DNA of 64,000 bases, taken from the NCBI RefSeq assembly GCF_904848585.1, contig NZ_CAJHCR010000019.1, positions 1 through 64,000 on the forward strand, read 5' to 3'. Within the stretch, counting starts at the first letter, position 1. Every line of letters begins with the position of its first letter. The translations under genes and the position numbers were made by a program. The stretch is from Paraburkholderia kirstenboschensis (GTDB lineage: Bacteria > Pseudomonadota > Gammaproteobacteria > Burkholderiales > Burkholderiaceae). Below the pieces are notes generated by a model. It was not told the DNA's origin, did not search any database, and was given only the letters and a program-made list of their open reading frames with translations. This document shows positions 52,778 through 60,291 of this stretch, in pieces.

Positions 52778-54103
52778 TCAGTGCGGCGCCACAGCAACCA
52801 CACGCCGAGGCGCGGCCGTTCCCGACGGCAAGCATGCTGGCCCGACCGGCTCGAATGTCTTGTACGTAAGAATGAATTCCTGATGACCCAGCATTTCCGA
52901 CTTGGAAGGCGCGCCTTGCGACACTGCCACCGTCTGCTCGAACACTTCGCGTCCCACTTCGTCGAGCGTGCCGCGGCCTTCCAGGATACGGCCTGCGTCC
53001 ACGTCCATGTCGCCAGCCAGGTTCCGATACGTGGCGGGATTCGCGCATATCTTGATGACCGGCGAAATCGCCGAGCCGACCACCGAACCGCGTCCGGTCG
53101 TGAACAGAATCACATGCGCGCCGCACGCAATCAGTTCGCCGATTTCCGCGTTGTCGCTAATGTTCGGAAAGCCGAAACGCGGCTCGCCGTCCGGCACCAC
53201 ATCGAGCAGATAAAGGCCGCCGGTCGGCGGAATATCGCCAGGCTTGACGATGCCAGCAATCGGCGACGCGCCGCTTTTTGCATAAGCGCCTAGCGATTTT
53301 TCTTCCTGCGTGGTGAGGCCGCCGTCCGCGTTGCCGACCGCAAAACTGCCGTGGCCGAGAATCGAGTAATAGCGCGCCGCTTTCGCGACGCACGCGACAA
53401 TCGCATCGCCGAGTTCCGGTCGCGCCGCGCGAGTCTTCATATGAAACTCGCAGCCCACCAGCTCGCCCGTTTCTTCGAAGATGCAGGTCGCGCCCGCGTC
53501 GATCAGATGATCGAACGCGCGGCCCACCGCCGGATTCGCGGTGATGCCGCTCGTGCCGTCCGAGCCGCCGCAGATTGTGCCGATCACCAGTTCGCTGAGC
53601 GCCATCGGCACTTTCTTTTGCTCGGCGAGTTGCTTGCGCGCGCCGCGAATCCAGTCGACGCCATATTGAATCGTGCTGCGCGTGCCGCCCTTTTCCTGAA
53701 TCGTCAGCACTTCGACTGGCCGGCCGCTCGCGCGCACCACGTCGACGAGATAGTGCTTGTTCATGCTCTCGCATCCCAGCGAGACGAACAGCACCGCGCC
53801 GACGTTCGGATGTGTAGTGAGCCGCTCGAGCATTTTCTCCGCGTACTCATTCGGATAGCAGCCCGGAAAGCCGATCAGATGAACCGGCGGCTCGCGCTCG
53901 GCGGAAGCGCCGGCGAGCGTGTCGTCGAACGCGTCGAGCGGCTCGCGAAACTGTGTGACGATCTCGCGCGCCACGTGATGCGCACACTCGACCAGATACG
54001 CGACCGCGACCACATTGCGGATGCCTTTGCGGCCGTCGCCGCGCGGATAGCCTTGCAGCATCGGCTGCTGCGCGGAGGCAGTTGCTACGGAAGTGTCAGT
54101 CAT
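52778..54103 (-). CDS. UxaA-type dehydratase large subunit, likely L-fuconate dehydratase
   Basis: 441 aa of the D-galactarate/altronate dehydratase C-terminal type: GYPRGDGRKGIRNVVAV, HLIGFPGCYPNEYAEKMLER, IGTICGGSDGTSGITANPAVG, TGELVGCEFHMKTRAA and the end KICANPATYRNLAGDMDVDAG with conserved Cys. The family dehydrates sugar acids using Fe2+. The N-terminal SAF domain usually fused to this protein is encoded separately just upstream. L-fuconate or a related 6-deoxyaldonate is inferred as substrate. Confidence 0.88.
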   Translation of the reverse strand: MTDTSVATASAQQPMLQGYPRGDGRKGIRNVVAVAYLVECAHHVAREIVTQFREPLDAFDDTLAGASAEREPPVHLIGFPGCYPNEYAEKMLERLTTHPNVGAVLFVSLGCESMNKHYLVDVVRASGRPVEVLTIQEKGGTRSTIQYGVDWIRGARKQLAEQKKVPMALSELVIGTICGGSDGTSGITANPAVGRAFDHLIDAGATCIFEETGELVGCEFHMKTRAARPELGDAIVACVAKAARYYSILGHGSFAVGNADGGLTTQEEKSLGAYAKSGASPIAGIVKPGDIPPTGGLYLLDVVPDGEPRFGFPNISDNAEIGELIACGAHVILFTTGRGSVVGSAISPVIKICANPATYRNLAGDMDVDAGRILEGRGTLDEVGREVFEQTVAVSQGAPSKSEMLGHQEFILTYKTFEPVGPACLPSGTAAPRRVVAVAPH

Positions 54104-54145
54104 GGTCGTTCCAGCGCAGCGCGAGGCCGCGTCGTTGTGCGCAAA

Positions 54146-54472
54146 TCAGTGATGTATGAATTGATGGCCGGCGTCGTGCGTATAAGTCGGCAGGTAGTCG
54201 CTTTCGAGGTTGTGCGTATGCAGATGCGCGCCGCGCTGCACCGCTTCCGTCACGTGGCCGATCACTGCGCCGTAGCGCAGGACCTTGTCGTCCTTCGCGA
54301 GATCGCGGCGCGCTACCTTGTGCCCGAGTTCGATGGTTTGCGAGAGAGTCATGCTCTCCCCTTCGATCTCCAGTTGCGTGCCGGCGTCGAGGCGCGCCGC
54401 CGCGATCAGGCAGTTGTCCTCGGGACTCAGCAGGATGAGACGCGAATCCGTTTGCATTGGGCGGCTCGTCAA
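54146..54472 (-). CDS. UxaA-type dehydratase small subunit (SAF domain)
   Basis: 108 aa. The sequence LILLSPEDNCLIAAARLDAG, then GHKVARRDLAKDDKVLRYGAVIG and THNLESDYLPTYTHDAG are the SAF-domain signature of the UxaA N-terminal part. It is separated from the large subunit by 42 bases, so the enzyme is a two-chain form of the altronate-dehydratase family. TTG 54472 lies 7 bases after GGAG and is preferred; ATG 54457 has no ribosome site. It is the first gene of the cluster. Confidence 0.88.
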   Translation of the reverse strand: MTSRPMQTDSRLILLSPEDNCLIAAARLDAGTQLEIEGESMTLSQTIELGHKVARRDLAKDDKVLRYGAVIGHVTEAVQRGAHLHTHNLESDYLPTYTHDAGHQFIHH

Positions 54473-54690
54473 ATGAGTTCTCCGTTAGACGGTGGTAAGC
54501 AAAGTTCCGAGCATTGGCATGTCAGAGTTCACCAATGAACGTATTATTCATATGCGGACTTTTCGAAGTCAAGGAAAGTGCACTGCACCAATGGTCCGTG
54601 TTTTCCCTGGACGCATCCGCTCGCACGGAACAGGCCGCCGCACTTACACTCAAGCGCCAGGTACCAGAACAGCCCACGGAATTCCTCACG
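54473..54690. promoter_or_regulatory. Divergent promoter region, fucose cluster and IclR gene
   Basis: 218 bases between divergent genes. An 11-base palindrome GTGCACTGCAC lies at 54578-54588, and GGAAA/TTTTCC inverted repeats flank it. It is a candidate IclR operator. Strong -10/-35 pairs are not obvious. Confidence 0.35.
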
Positions 54691-55479
54691 ATGGACGCAG
54701 AAGACAAAGACGATGCCGACCGTTATCGCGCTCCTGCGCTCGACAAAGGTCTGGACATCCTTGAGTTGCTTGCCGAGCAGAAGGAAGGCCTCACGCGCGC
54801 CGAGATCACGAAGCTGCTGGGGCGCAACGCGAGCGAGATGTACCGCATGCTCGAACGTCTGGTCGCCCGGCAATACGTGGTGCGCTCGACGGGCGGCGAT
54901 CGTTACTCGCTGAGCCTGAAGCTGTATGCGCTCGCCCATCGTCATCCGCCGATGAGCCGGCTCATCTCCGAGGCGTTGCCGCTCATGCAACGTTTCGCGG
55001 ATGCCGCCGAGCAATCGTGTCACCTTGCCGTGTACGACCGCGGCAATCTGCTTGTCATCGCGCAAGTGGACGGACCGGGCACCTGGGGCATGTCGGTGCG
55101 GCTCGGATCGCGAGTCGGCTTGATCGACACCGGCTCGGGCCGCGTGATGCTCGCATTCCAGACTGTCGAACAGCGCGCGCAGATGCTCGCCGAGCACACC
55201 AAGGTGAAGGGCGAAGTGACGATAGACCGCGACGCACTCGAAGCAGCATGCGAACGGATTCGCGCGGCGGGTTTCTCGCAGAAGGACAGCCAGCAGACGT
55301 TCGGCGTGACGGACGTGACGTTCCCGATTCTGGGCCCATCCTGCCAGGCGATCGCGGCGCTCACGTGCCCGTATCTGAAGCGTATCGACGAATACGTCGC
55401 GCCCACGCTTGCAGCCGCAACCACGCTGTTACGCGAGACGGTTCAAGCGCTGTCGATGTTCAGTGAGAAGGTTGTTTGA
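54691..55479 (+). CDS. IclR-family transcriptional regulator of fucose genes
   Basis: 262 aa from ATG 54691. The N-terminal winged HTH has ALDKGLDILELLAEQKEGLT and RNASEMYRMLERLVARQYV; the C-terminal effector domain contains GLIDTGSGRVMLAF and GFSQKDSQQTFGVTDVTFPI. IclR proteins bind small organic acids and usually repress catabolic operons. Located divergent to the fucose cluster, it is the likely regulator of it, with an intermediate such as 2-keto-3-deoxyfuconate as a possible ligand; that is inference. Confidence 0.9.
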   Translation: MDAEDKDDADRYRAPALDKGLDILELLAEQKEGLTRAEITKLLGRNASEMYRMLERLVARQYVVRSTGGDRYSLSLKLYALAHRHPPMSRLISEALPLMQRFADAAEQSCHLAVYDRGNLLVIAQVDGPGTWGMSVRLGSRVGLIDTGSGRVMLAFQTVEQRAQMLAEHTKVKGEVTIDRDALEAACERIRAAGFSQKDSQQTFGVTDVTFPILGPSCQAIAALTCPYLKRIDEYVAPTLAAATTLLRETVQALSMFSEKVV

Positions 55480-55588
55480 CGCGCGGCTTCCTGACTCGAT
55501 GCGGGCCGCTCGCGCACATGGTTTAGAATGGCGACCCTCTCAAAAATGTCGCCGCATGGATCCGTTCATGCGCGCCCATCGATAAGCA

Positions 55589-56134
55589 ATGGCGAAACTT
55601 CTGACCGATTCCGAATTCCAGCGTTTTTCCGAGCTCCAGCAGAAGCAATCAAGCTTCACGATCACGCCTGAAGAAGCCGACGAACTCCGCGACATCGTCG
55701 CTCATGCGCAGAAGCGCCGTGACGACCGTGCGGCGGCGATGAAGAGCATCGAGACTTTCATCCAGCAATTCGACATCAGCCCCGACGAACTGTTTTCGCC
55801 GGAGCAGATTGGTGAAGCTGCGCGCACGTATGGCCTGATTCCCGCAGCCAAGAAAGAACGCGTGCTGCCGCCGTCGTTCACGTTCAACGGCAAGCCGTAT
55901 CAATGGACGACGCGTCAGTTGCCGGACGATATCCGCGTGCCGCTGTTCGATGCGTTCAAGGCGGGGCAGTCGGTGAAGTCGTTTATCGCGACGCCGAAGG
56001 ACGCGAGCCGTTGCGCGGCGACGATCGCGCGCCTGGAGCGTGAAACGGGCGCGGTGTATGCGGATGCGTGGCTGGAAGAGTTGTCGGTGACGCGCACGCA
56101 GGTCGAGGAAGCCGCAGGCAAGCTCGCAGCGTGA
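55589..56134 (+). CDS. Conserved-looking hypothetical protein, 181 aa
   Basis: 181 aa, soluble, acidic and helical, with no signal peptide or membrane helix. The N-terminal half has heptad-like spacing (FQRFSELQQKQSSFTITPEEADELRDIVAHAQKRRDDR). A central segment VLPPSFTFNGKPYQWTTRQL is the best candidate for a folded core. I do not recognise the family; it does not show the H-NS or MvaT C-terminal motifs although the arrangement is loosely reminiscent. It is a single gene followed by a strong terminator. Confidence 0.75.
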   Translation: MAKLLTDSEFQRFSELQQKQSSFTITPEEADELRDIVAHAQKRRDDRAAAMKSIETFIQQFDISPDELFSPEQIGEAARTYGLIPAAKKERVLPPSFTFNGKPYQWTTRQLPDDIRVPLFDAFKAGQSVKSFIATPKDASRCAATIARLERETGAVYADAWLEELSVTRTQVEEAAGKLAA

Positions 56135-56191
56135 ACAGGTAAAAACGTCGGCTTGGCGCGCTCGGACTTTGGGCGCCTATGCATGACTGCG

Positions 56192-56220
56192 AAGGCGGCC
56201 TTGTGCCGCCTTTTGTTTTA
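56192..56220 (+). terminator. Intrinsic terminator of the 181-aa gene
   Basis: AAGGCGGC (56192-56199) pairs with GCCGCCTT (56205-56212) around CTTGT, followed by TTGTTTTA. It lies 58 bases after the stop at 56134 and before the convergent TpsB gene. Confidence 0.9.
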
Positions 56221-56260
56221 GCGCTGACACAAGCAACGGCGTCACCGTCATCCGGTCACG

Positions 56261-58033
56261 CTAGAACGTCGTGGAGACGGTGACCCACGTCTGTTGTCGA
56301 GCCGTGTGCTCTGGCGGACGACCGGCGCGCATCGCATAAGTCAACTGCGCGGCCACACGCTTGCCGCTGTAGCTCGCGCCGATACCGTAGCCTTGCAGCC
56401 GTATGAACGCGCCTGGTATTGGGCCGTCCCGACGTGTCCGGCCTCGCGCATCGTCGTAGAACGCTTGCAGCGAAGCGCCGGGCAAGCTGCGGAACGATTT
56501 GCTTGCGGCGACTGAAAAGACAAGGCCATCGTCGACCGAGGCCGCGTTCTGGTCGTACGCACGTACGGCCGAAGGACCGCCAAGGCCCATTCGTTCATAA
56601 CTGTCCAGACTGCGGCTCGCCAATTGTCCGCGCATCTGCACCATCACCTGGGTAGTCGGCGTAATGGCTTGAACGTAGGCGGCGGCCGGTTCGACTTTGT
56701 AGTAATCGAATCGCCGGCCGGCAAGCGCGGGCGTCGCGCTCGAATAGTCGGATTCGCTTTGTCTGGTCGTGCCGCGGCTGAGGGCCGCGCTGTACTGGAA
56801 CAGGTTGCGGCGCTCGGCAAGCTCACCGGTCACGGTGCCCTCCACTCGCACCGATGCGACAAGACCGCGTTCGCTGGTTTGCAGTATGTCGCTGAATTTT
56901 TCGTCTCTGGAGCGCCTCGCATTGAGATTCGCACCCAGATCGAGACTAGCACGGCGTGAGCGGATCAGCGGATAGCTGCCGTATATGCTGAGGACATCGG
57001 CAGCGCCCGTGCCCAAACCGCCAAATATTTCGCCGAGCCGATAGTCCACATGCGAGTACGCGATGCCCACACGGCTCGCTCCCAAGCCGGTGAGGATGTC
57101 GTAGGAAAGGCGGCCCAAGCGGGTTTGTCCGTCCTCGCCTGCCTTCGTCTGCATGATGCGAGGTGTGACATAAAGCATGGCTTGCAACTGGTCGCCCGAC
57201 CCCAACACGTTGTTGATTCCCCCGGCCAGACCAAGCCTGCGCCAGCCCGCCTGCCTGGAGCCGGCGTTATCGACGGTCGCTGCGCCGTAGTACCGGTCCG
57301 CGGGTGTCACGTCAACCGTCACAACGGCGCCGCCGGGCTTCGTGCCGGTCGACAAGGTGGATGTCGCCGAGACCACGCCCGGAATGCCCTCGACAAGCCG
57401 GGCATTGCGTTCGATATCCCGCAGCGAAGGTGTGGCGCCGGACGAACCTGCGAGGATCTCCTTGAGCCGTTCCGTCGACACGTCTGAGCGGTTTTCAACC
57501 TGAACAGACTCGACATATCCGCGCATGACCGTGAACTGCACGACGCCGTCGTTCACCGTCTGCGGTGGCAAGACAACGCGTACCAGAGAATCGCCGCCGT
57601 GGTAAAGGACGGTGGTGAGTTCGTCGCGCAGCGCCCGCAACTGTGTAACCGTCACCTCGCGGCCACGCCAGGACGCGAGAAATTCATCGACGCGTTGTTG
57701 TTCCTCCTCGGACAGCGCGCCGCCGAAATCGAAGCCTTTTACCAGAAATGAAATGTCGCCGCCGCTCTCCGGCCCTGTGCCGGGCGATGTTGCTAGCTGT
57801 GCCGGAGCCGTCCGGTCGACGCCCGGCTCGGTTCCGACTCCGCGCGCGAGTTCGGCATTCTGTCGAAGCAGTGCGCCAGCGTTGATCGGTTCGTTGGCTT
57901 GCGCGGACGCATGCCATGCGGTCGCGCCAAATAACGGCAACCATGCGAGAGCAGGACGACTGCGTAAGGACCGGGATCGGTTAGCGGCTTTCACAATGCG
58001 ATGGATAGAAAATGCACACTGGCCGAGGCTCAT
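56261..58033 (-). CDS. TpsB outer-membrane transporter (FhaC/ShlB family)
   Basis: 590 aa from ATG 58033. A signal-type N-terminus (ALAWLPLFGATAWHASAQ) precedes two POTRA domains (FLVKGFDFGG, FTVMRGYVESVQVENRSD and IERNARLVEGIPGVVS) and a 16-strand barrel (YYGAATVDNAGSRQAGWRR, YSHVDYRLG). The loop-6 motif reads AVRAYDQNA, the VRGY tetrad position, and the last residue is Phe as required for barrel insertion. It secretes the TpsA protein encoded upstream. The ribosome site is weak. Confidence 0.9.
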   Translation of the reverse strand: MSLGQCAFSIHRIVKAANRSRSLRSRPALAWLPLFGATAWHASAQANEPINAGALLRQNAELARGVGTEPGVDRTAPAQLATSPGTGPESGGDISFLVKGFDFGGALSEEEQQRVDEFLASWRGREVTVTQLRALRDELTTVLYHGGDSLVRVVLPPQTVNDGVVQFTVMRGYVESVQVENRSDVSTERLKEILAGSSGATPSLRDIERNARLVEGIPGVVSATSTLSTGTKPGGAVVTVDVTPADRYYGAATVDNAGSRQAGWRRLGLAGGINNVLGSGDQLQAMLYVTPRIMQTKAGEDGQTRLGRLSYDILTGLGASRVGIAYSHVDYRLGEIFGGLGTGAADVLSIYGSYPLIRSRRASLDLGANLNARRSRDEKFSDILQTSERGLVASVRVEGTVTGELAERRNLFQYSAALSRGTTRQSESDYSSATPALAGRRFDYYKVEPAAAYVQAITPTTQVMVQMRGQLASRSLDSYERMGLGGPSAVRAYDQNAASVDDGLVFSVAASKSFRSLPGASLQAFYDDARGRTRRDGPIPGAFIRLQGYGIGASYSGKRVAAQLTYAMRAGRPPEHTARQQTWVTVSTTF

Positions 58034-58177
58034 GAGAGCCGCGCCGGCGCATTGAAGGGGAAAGCAGATCGGGGACAGCGACGCAGTGACGAAAGGCCCA
58101 GCCATGCCTGCGTGCCCTCGTGCCCCCCGTTGCCGTAACGAGTGACGACGCCATTGCGCCGTCATTCCTGCGAGCGT

Positions 58178-60040
58178 TTATAGATCAGTAGCCTTCGGCT
58201 TGATGCGGATGTTGCCGTCGGTGTTAAGCGTGTTGTCCGGCAGGCTGATCTCGCTAGCCGTCAGCTTGCCACCCAAGCGCGCAACGTGTGCTTCCACAAC
58301 GATCCGGTTGTGCGCCTGAACGCGGCCGGTCTGAACGTCGAACGCGCCAAGCGTGACGTCGTTACCAGCTTTCGTCAGGGAGCCGGCCTGCTGCGAAATG
58401 CTACTGCTGGCTTTCATTGCGACGTTGCCGCTGCGGCTGATCGCAACGCCGGTTTGAACCAGATGTCCGCCTTGCACTGACTGAATGCACAACTGCTCCG
58501 CCTCGCATCGAGTAGCTGACAATCCGGACTGAACCGAGATGTCGCCGTCTGCCTTCAGCTTGCCCGCCAGCGTGACGTCGCCACCATCGATGTTGATCGT
58601 TTTGGCGGTGACGTTGGCTACATGAATTTGGCCACCGGCCATTGGCTGAGTGTACGGATTCGCCAACGCTACCGACTTCAGCGTAACGTTAGTGCCGGCC
58701 GTGGTGTTGACGCCATCGGCCTGGATGAGATCGCCAGCCGACACCAGTTTGATCGAGCCGTTACTTGCGCTCACATTGGCTCTCTGGATCATTTTGCCGG
58801 CGTGTACATCTACGCTATCCATCGCGCGGATCGGCGCGTTGATGTCAACGTTGCCGCCTTCCAGTTTCACCGTATTGGCATCGATTCTGCCGTTCGTTGC
58901 AACGGCGCCCTCGGAAGATTCCAGATAAACACCGCCAGCATTGATCCGGCCGTTGTTGATGACATCGCCGCCCAAAGTAGCAACGTGGACCAGGCCATTT
59001 GCGGCGTTCAGCTTCGCGCCCGACTCCACGGTGACGTCGTGGCCGATGCTTGCGTAATCGCCGCTGAAAGGCATGGTAGACCGGTCGAAGGGCGAATCGC
59101 TGTAATTCGTCGGAGACGACATGATTTCGATACGCTTGTCAGCCGTCAGTTGACCACCCGCGCTGATCTTCCCGTCCAGTTCGGACCCAAGTGTGACGAC
59201 GCCACCTTCGCCCGAAGACGCACGGGTTGCCTCGATAACCCCTGTGTTTTGAACAACCGTGGCGAGCATGGCGCCGGTGGCCGCCGCAGACAGTGTCGCG
59301 TTGCCGCCTTGCGCGGCTATCACACCGTAGTTGGCTGCCAGGGCGTTCTGTGCGGCGCGGCCGAGCATGACCGTAAAGCCCGAATCATTCATGGACATCG
59401 CTACGCCATCAGCCGCGCCGAGTGTCACGTCTTTGGCTTTTATCGAGCCTTGATTGATCGCTTGCCTGCCCAACAGGATCACGGACTCCTTGGCGGTCAG
59501 TTGGCCGTTGTTCGTCACCTTGCCCTCTGCGCCGCGAGAATAGAGGTTGAGGTATCTGCTGCCGTTGAGGCCTTGCTTGCCGCCGTCCATGAATTGCTGG
59601 TCGGTGACGTCCAGCGCCGAAGCCACCAGGCTGCCCACGTCCACCTTTGCACTTTTGCCAAATACGACGCCGGCCGGGTTGACTACGAACACTCTGCCGT
59701 TTGCCGTCAGCGCGCCGTCGATCTGCGTGGGGCTTGCCGTAGTAACCCGGTTCAGCAATGCGGAGGTCGCGCCCGGCTGACTGACGTTGACCGCCTGGTT
59801 CTTGCCGATATCGAAGTTCTTCCAGTTGACGATCATCTTGTCGCTTGCTTGCGAGATTGTCGTCTTGCTGCCCTGCGTGTTGATGGTGCCGCTGCCTGCC
59901 GCCACGACGCCGCCTTCGACAGCCCAGACGGCACTAGTGCAGCTCATTGTCGCCGCCAGCATTGCGGGCATCAGTGTGTTACGACCAACCCGTGCCGCCG
60001 TTCCCGGGTGATTCGCACGGGTACGTTTCTTATGCTTCAT
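58178..60040 (-). CDS. Compact TpsA exoprotein with TPS secretion domain
   Basis: 620 aa. The signal peptide ends near VWAVEGG. The N-terminal TPS domain has GSGTINTQGSKTTISQASDK, NFDIGKNQAVNVSQPGATSA, LNRVTTASPTQIDG and NPAGVVFGKSAKVDVGSL, the hemagglutinin-activity-type motifs needed for TpsB recognition. The rest is a short beta-helix of filamentous-hemagglutinin repeats and has no toxin tail. It is much smaller than typical FHA (2000-3500 aa). ATG 60040 is 7 bases after AGGTC. A structured leader precedes it. Confidence 0.9.
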   Translation of the reverse strand: MKHKKRTRANHPGTAARVGRNTLMPAMLAATMSCTSAVWAVEGGVVAAGSGTINTQGSKTTISQASDKMIVNWKNFDIGKNQAVNVSQPGATSALLNRVTTASPTQIDGALTANGRVFVVNPAGVVFGKSAKVDVGSLVASALDVTDQQFMDGGKQGLNGSRYLNLYSRGAEGKVTNNGQLTAKESVILLGRQAINQGSIKAKDVTLGAADGVAMSMNDSGFTVMLGRAAQNALAANYGVIAAQGGNATLSAAATGAMLATVVQNTGVIEATRASSGEGGVVTLGSELDGKISAGGQLTADKRIEIMSSPTNYSDSPFDRSTMPFSGDYASIGHDVTVESGAKLNAANGLVHVATLGGDVINNGRINAGGVYLESSEGAVATNGRIDANTVKLEGGNVDINAPIRAMDSVDVHAGKMIQRANVSASNGSIKLVSAGDLIQADGVNTTAGTNVTLKSVALANPYTQPMAGGQIHVANVTAKTINIDGGDVTLAGKLKADGDISVQSGLSATRCEAEQLCIQSVQGGHLVQTGVAISRSGNVAMKASSSISQQAGSLTKAGNDVTLGAFDVQTGRVQAHNRIVVEAHVARLGGKLTASEISLPDNTLNTDGNIRIKPKATDL

Positions 60041-60291
60041 TTTGTTGACCTGTTAAGAGAACTAACTACGGATGTCCTCCGAGCGGCAGTTCGCCTGGTA
60101 CTACGTGTTCCCACCCGGAGCCAGGAGGTAACCTGGCCGTAAGATTCTATGAAAGCCTTCGTTTATATTGGTGTGGAAACTTCCGAAAGCAGCCGCGTTC
60201 GTTCCACACGCGTATGAAGACAACGACGCATTCCTAAGCACATTGGGAAGCACTAAGAACGCCGGTCAACTGGACCGTCTCGATCGCCCCA
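60041..60291. other. Intergenic region between tpsA and Pat-like gene
   Basis: 251 bases. It contains the candidate structured RNA (60076-60137), the tpsA ribosome site and presumably its promoter. No gene is supported here. Confidence 0.5.
60076..60137 (-). ncRNA. Candidate structured 5' leader of tpsA
   Basis: On the minus strand, GCCAGG/CCTGGC (60137-60132 with 60125-60120) forms a hairpin. It is followed by CTCCG/CGGAG (60120-60116 with 60081-60077) enclosing a GGC/GCC hairpin (60095-60093 with 60087-60085) and a possible TGG/CCA pair. The structure sits 36-97 bases before the tpsA ATG, so it would be in the mRNA leader. It does not match known riboswitch cores I can recall, so the class is unassigned. 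Confidence 0.35.

Noticed and set aside
58622..60142. 506-codon plus-strand frame opposite tpsA
   Set aside because: Antisense to a protein with signal peptide and TPS motifs; His/Arg-rich composition.
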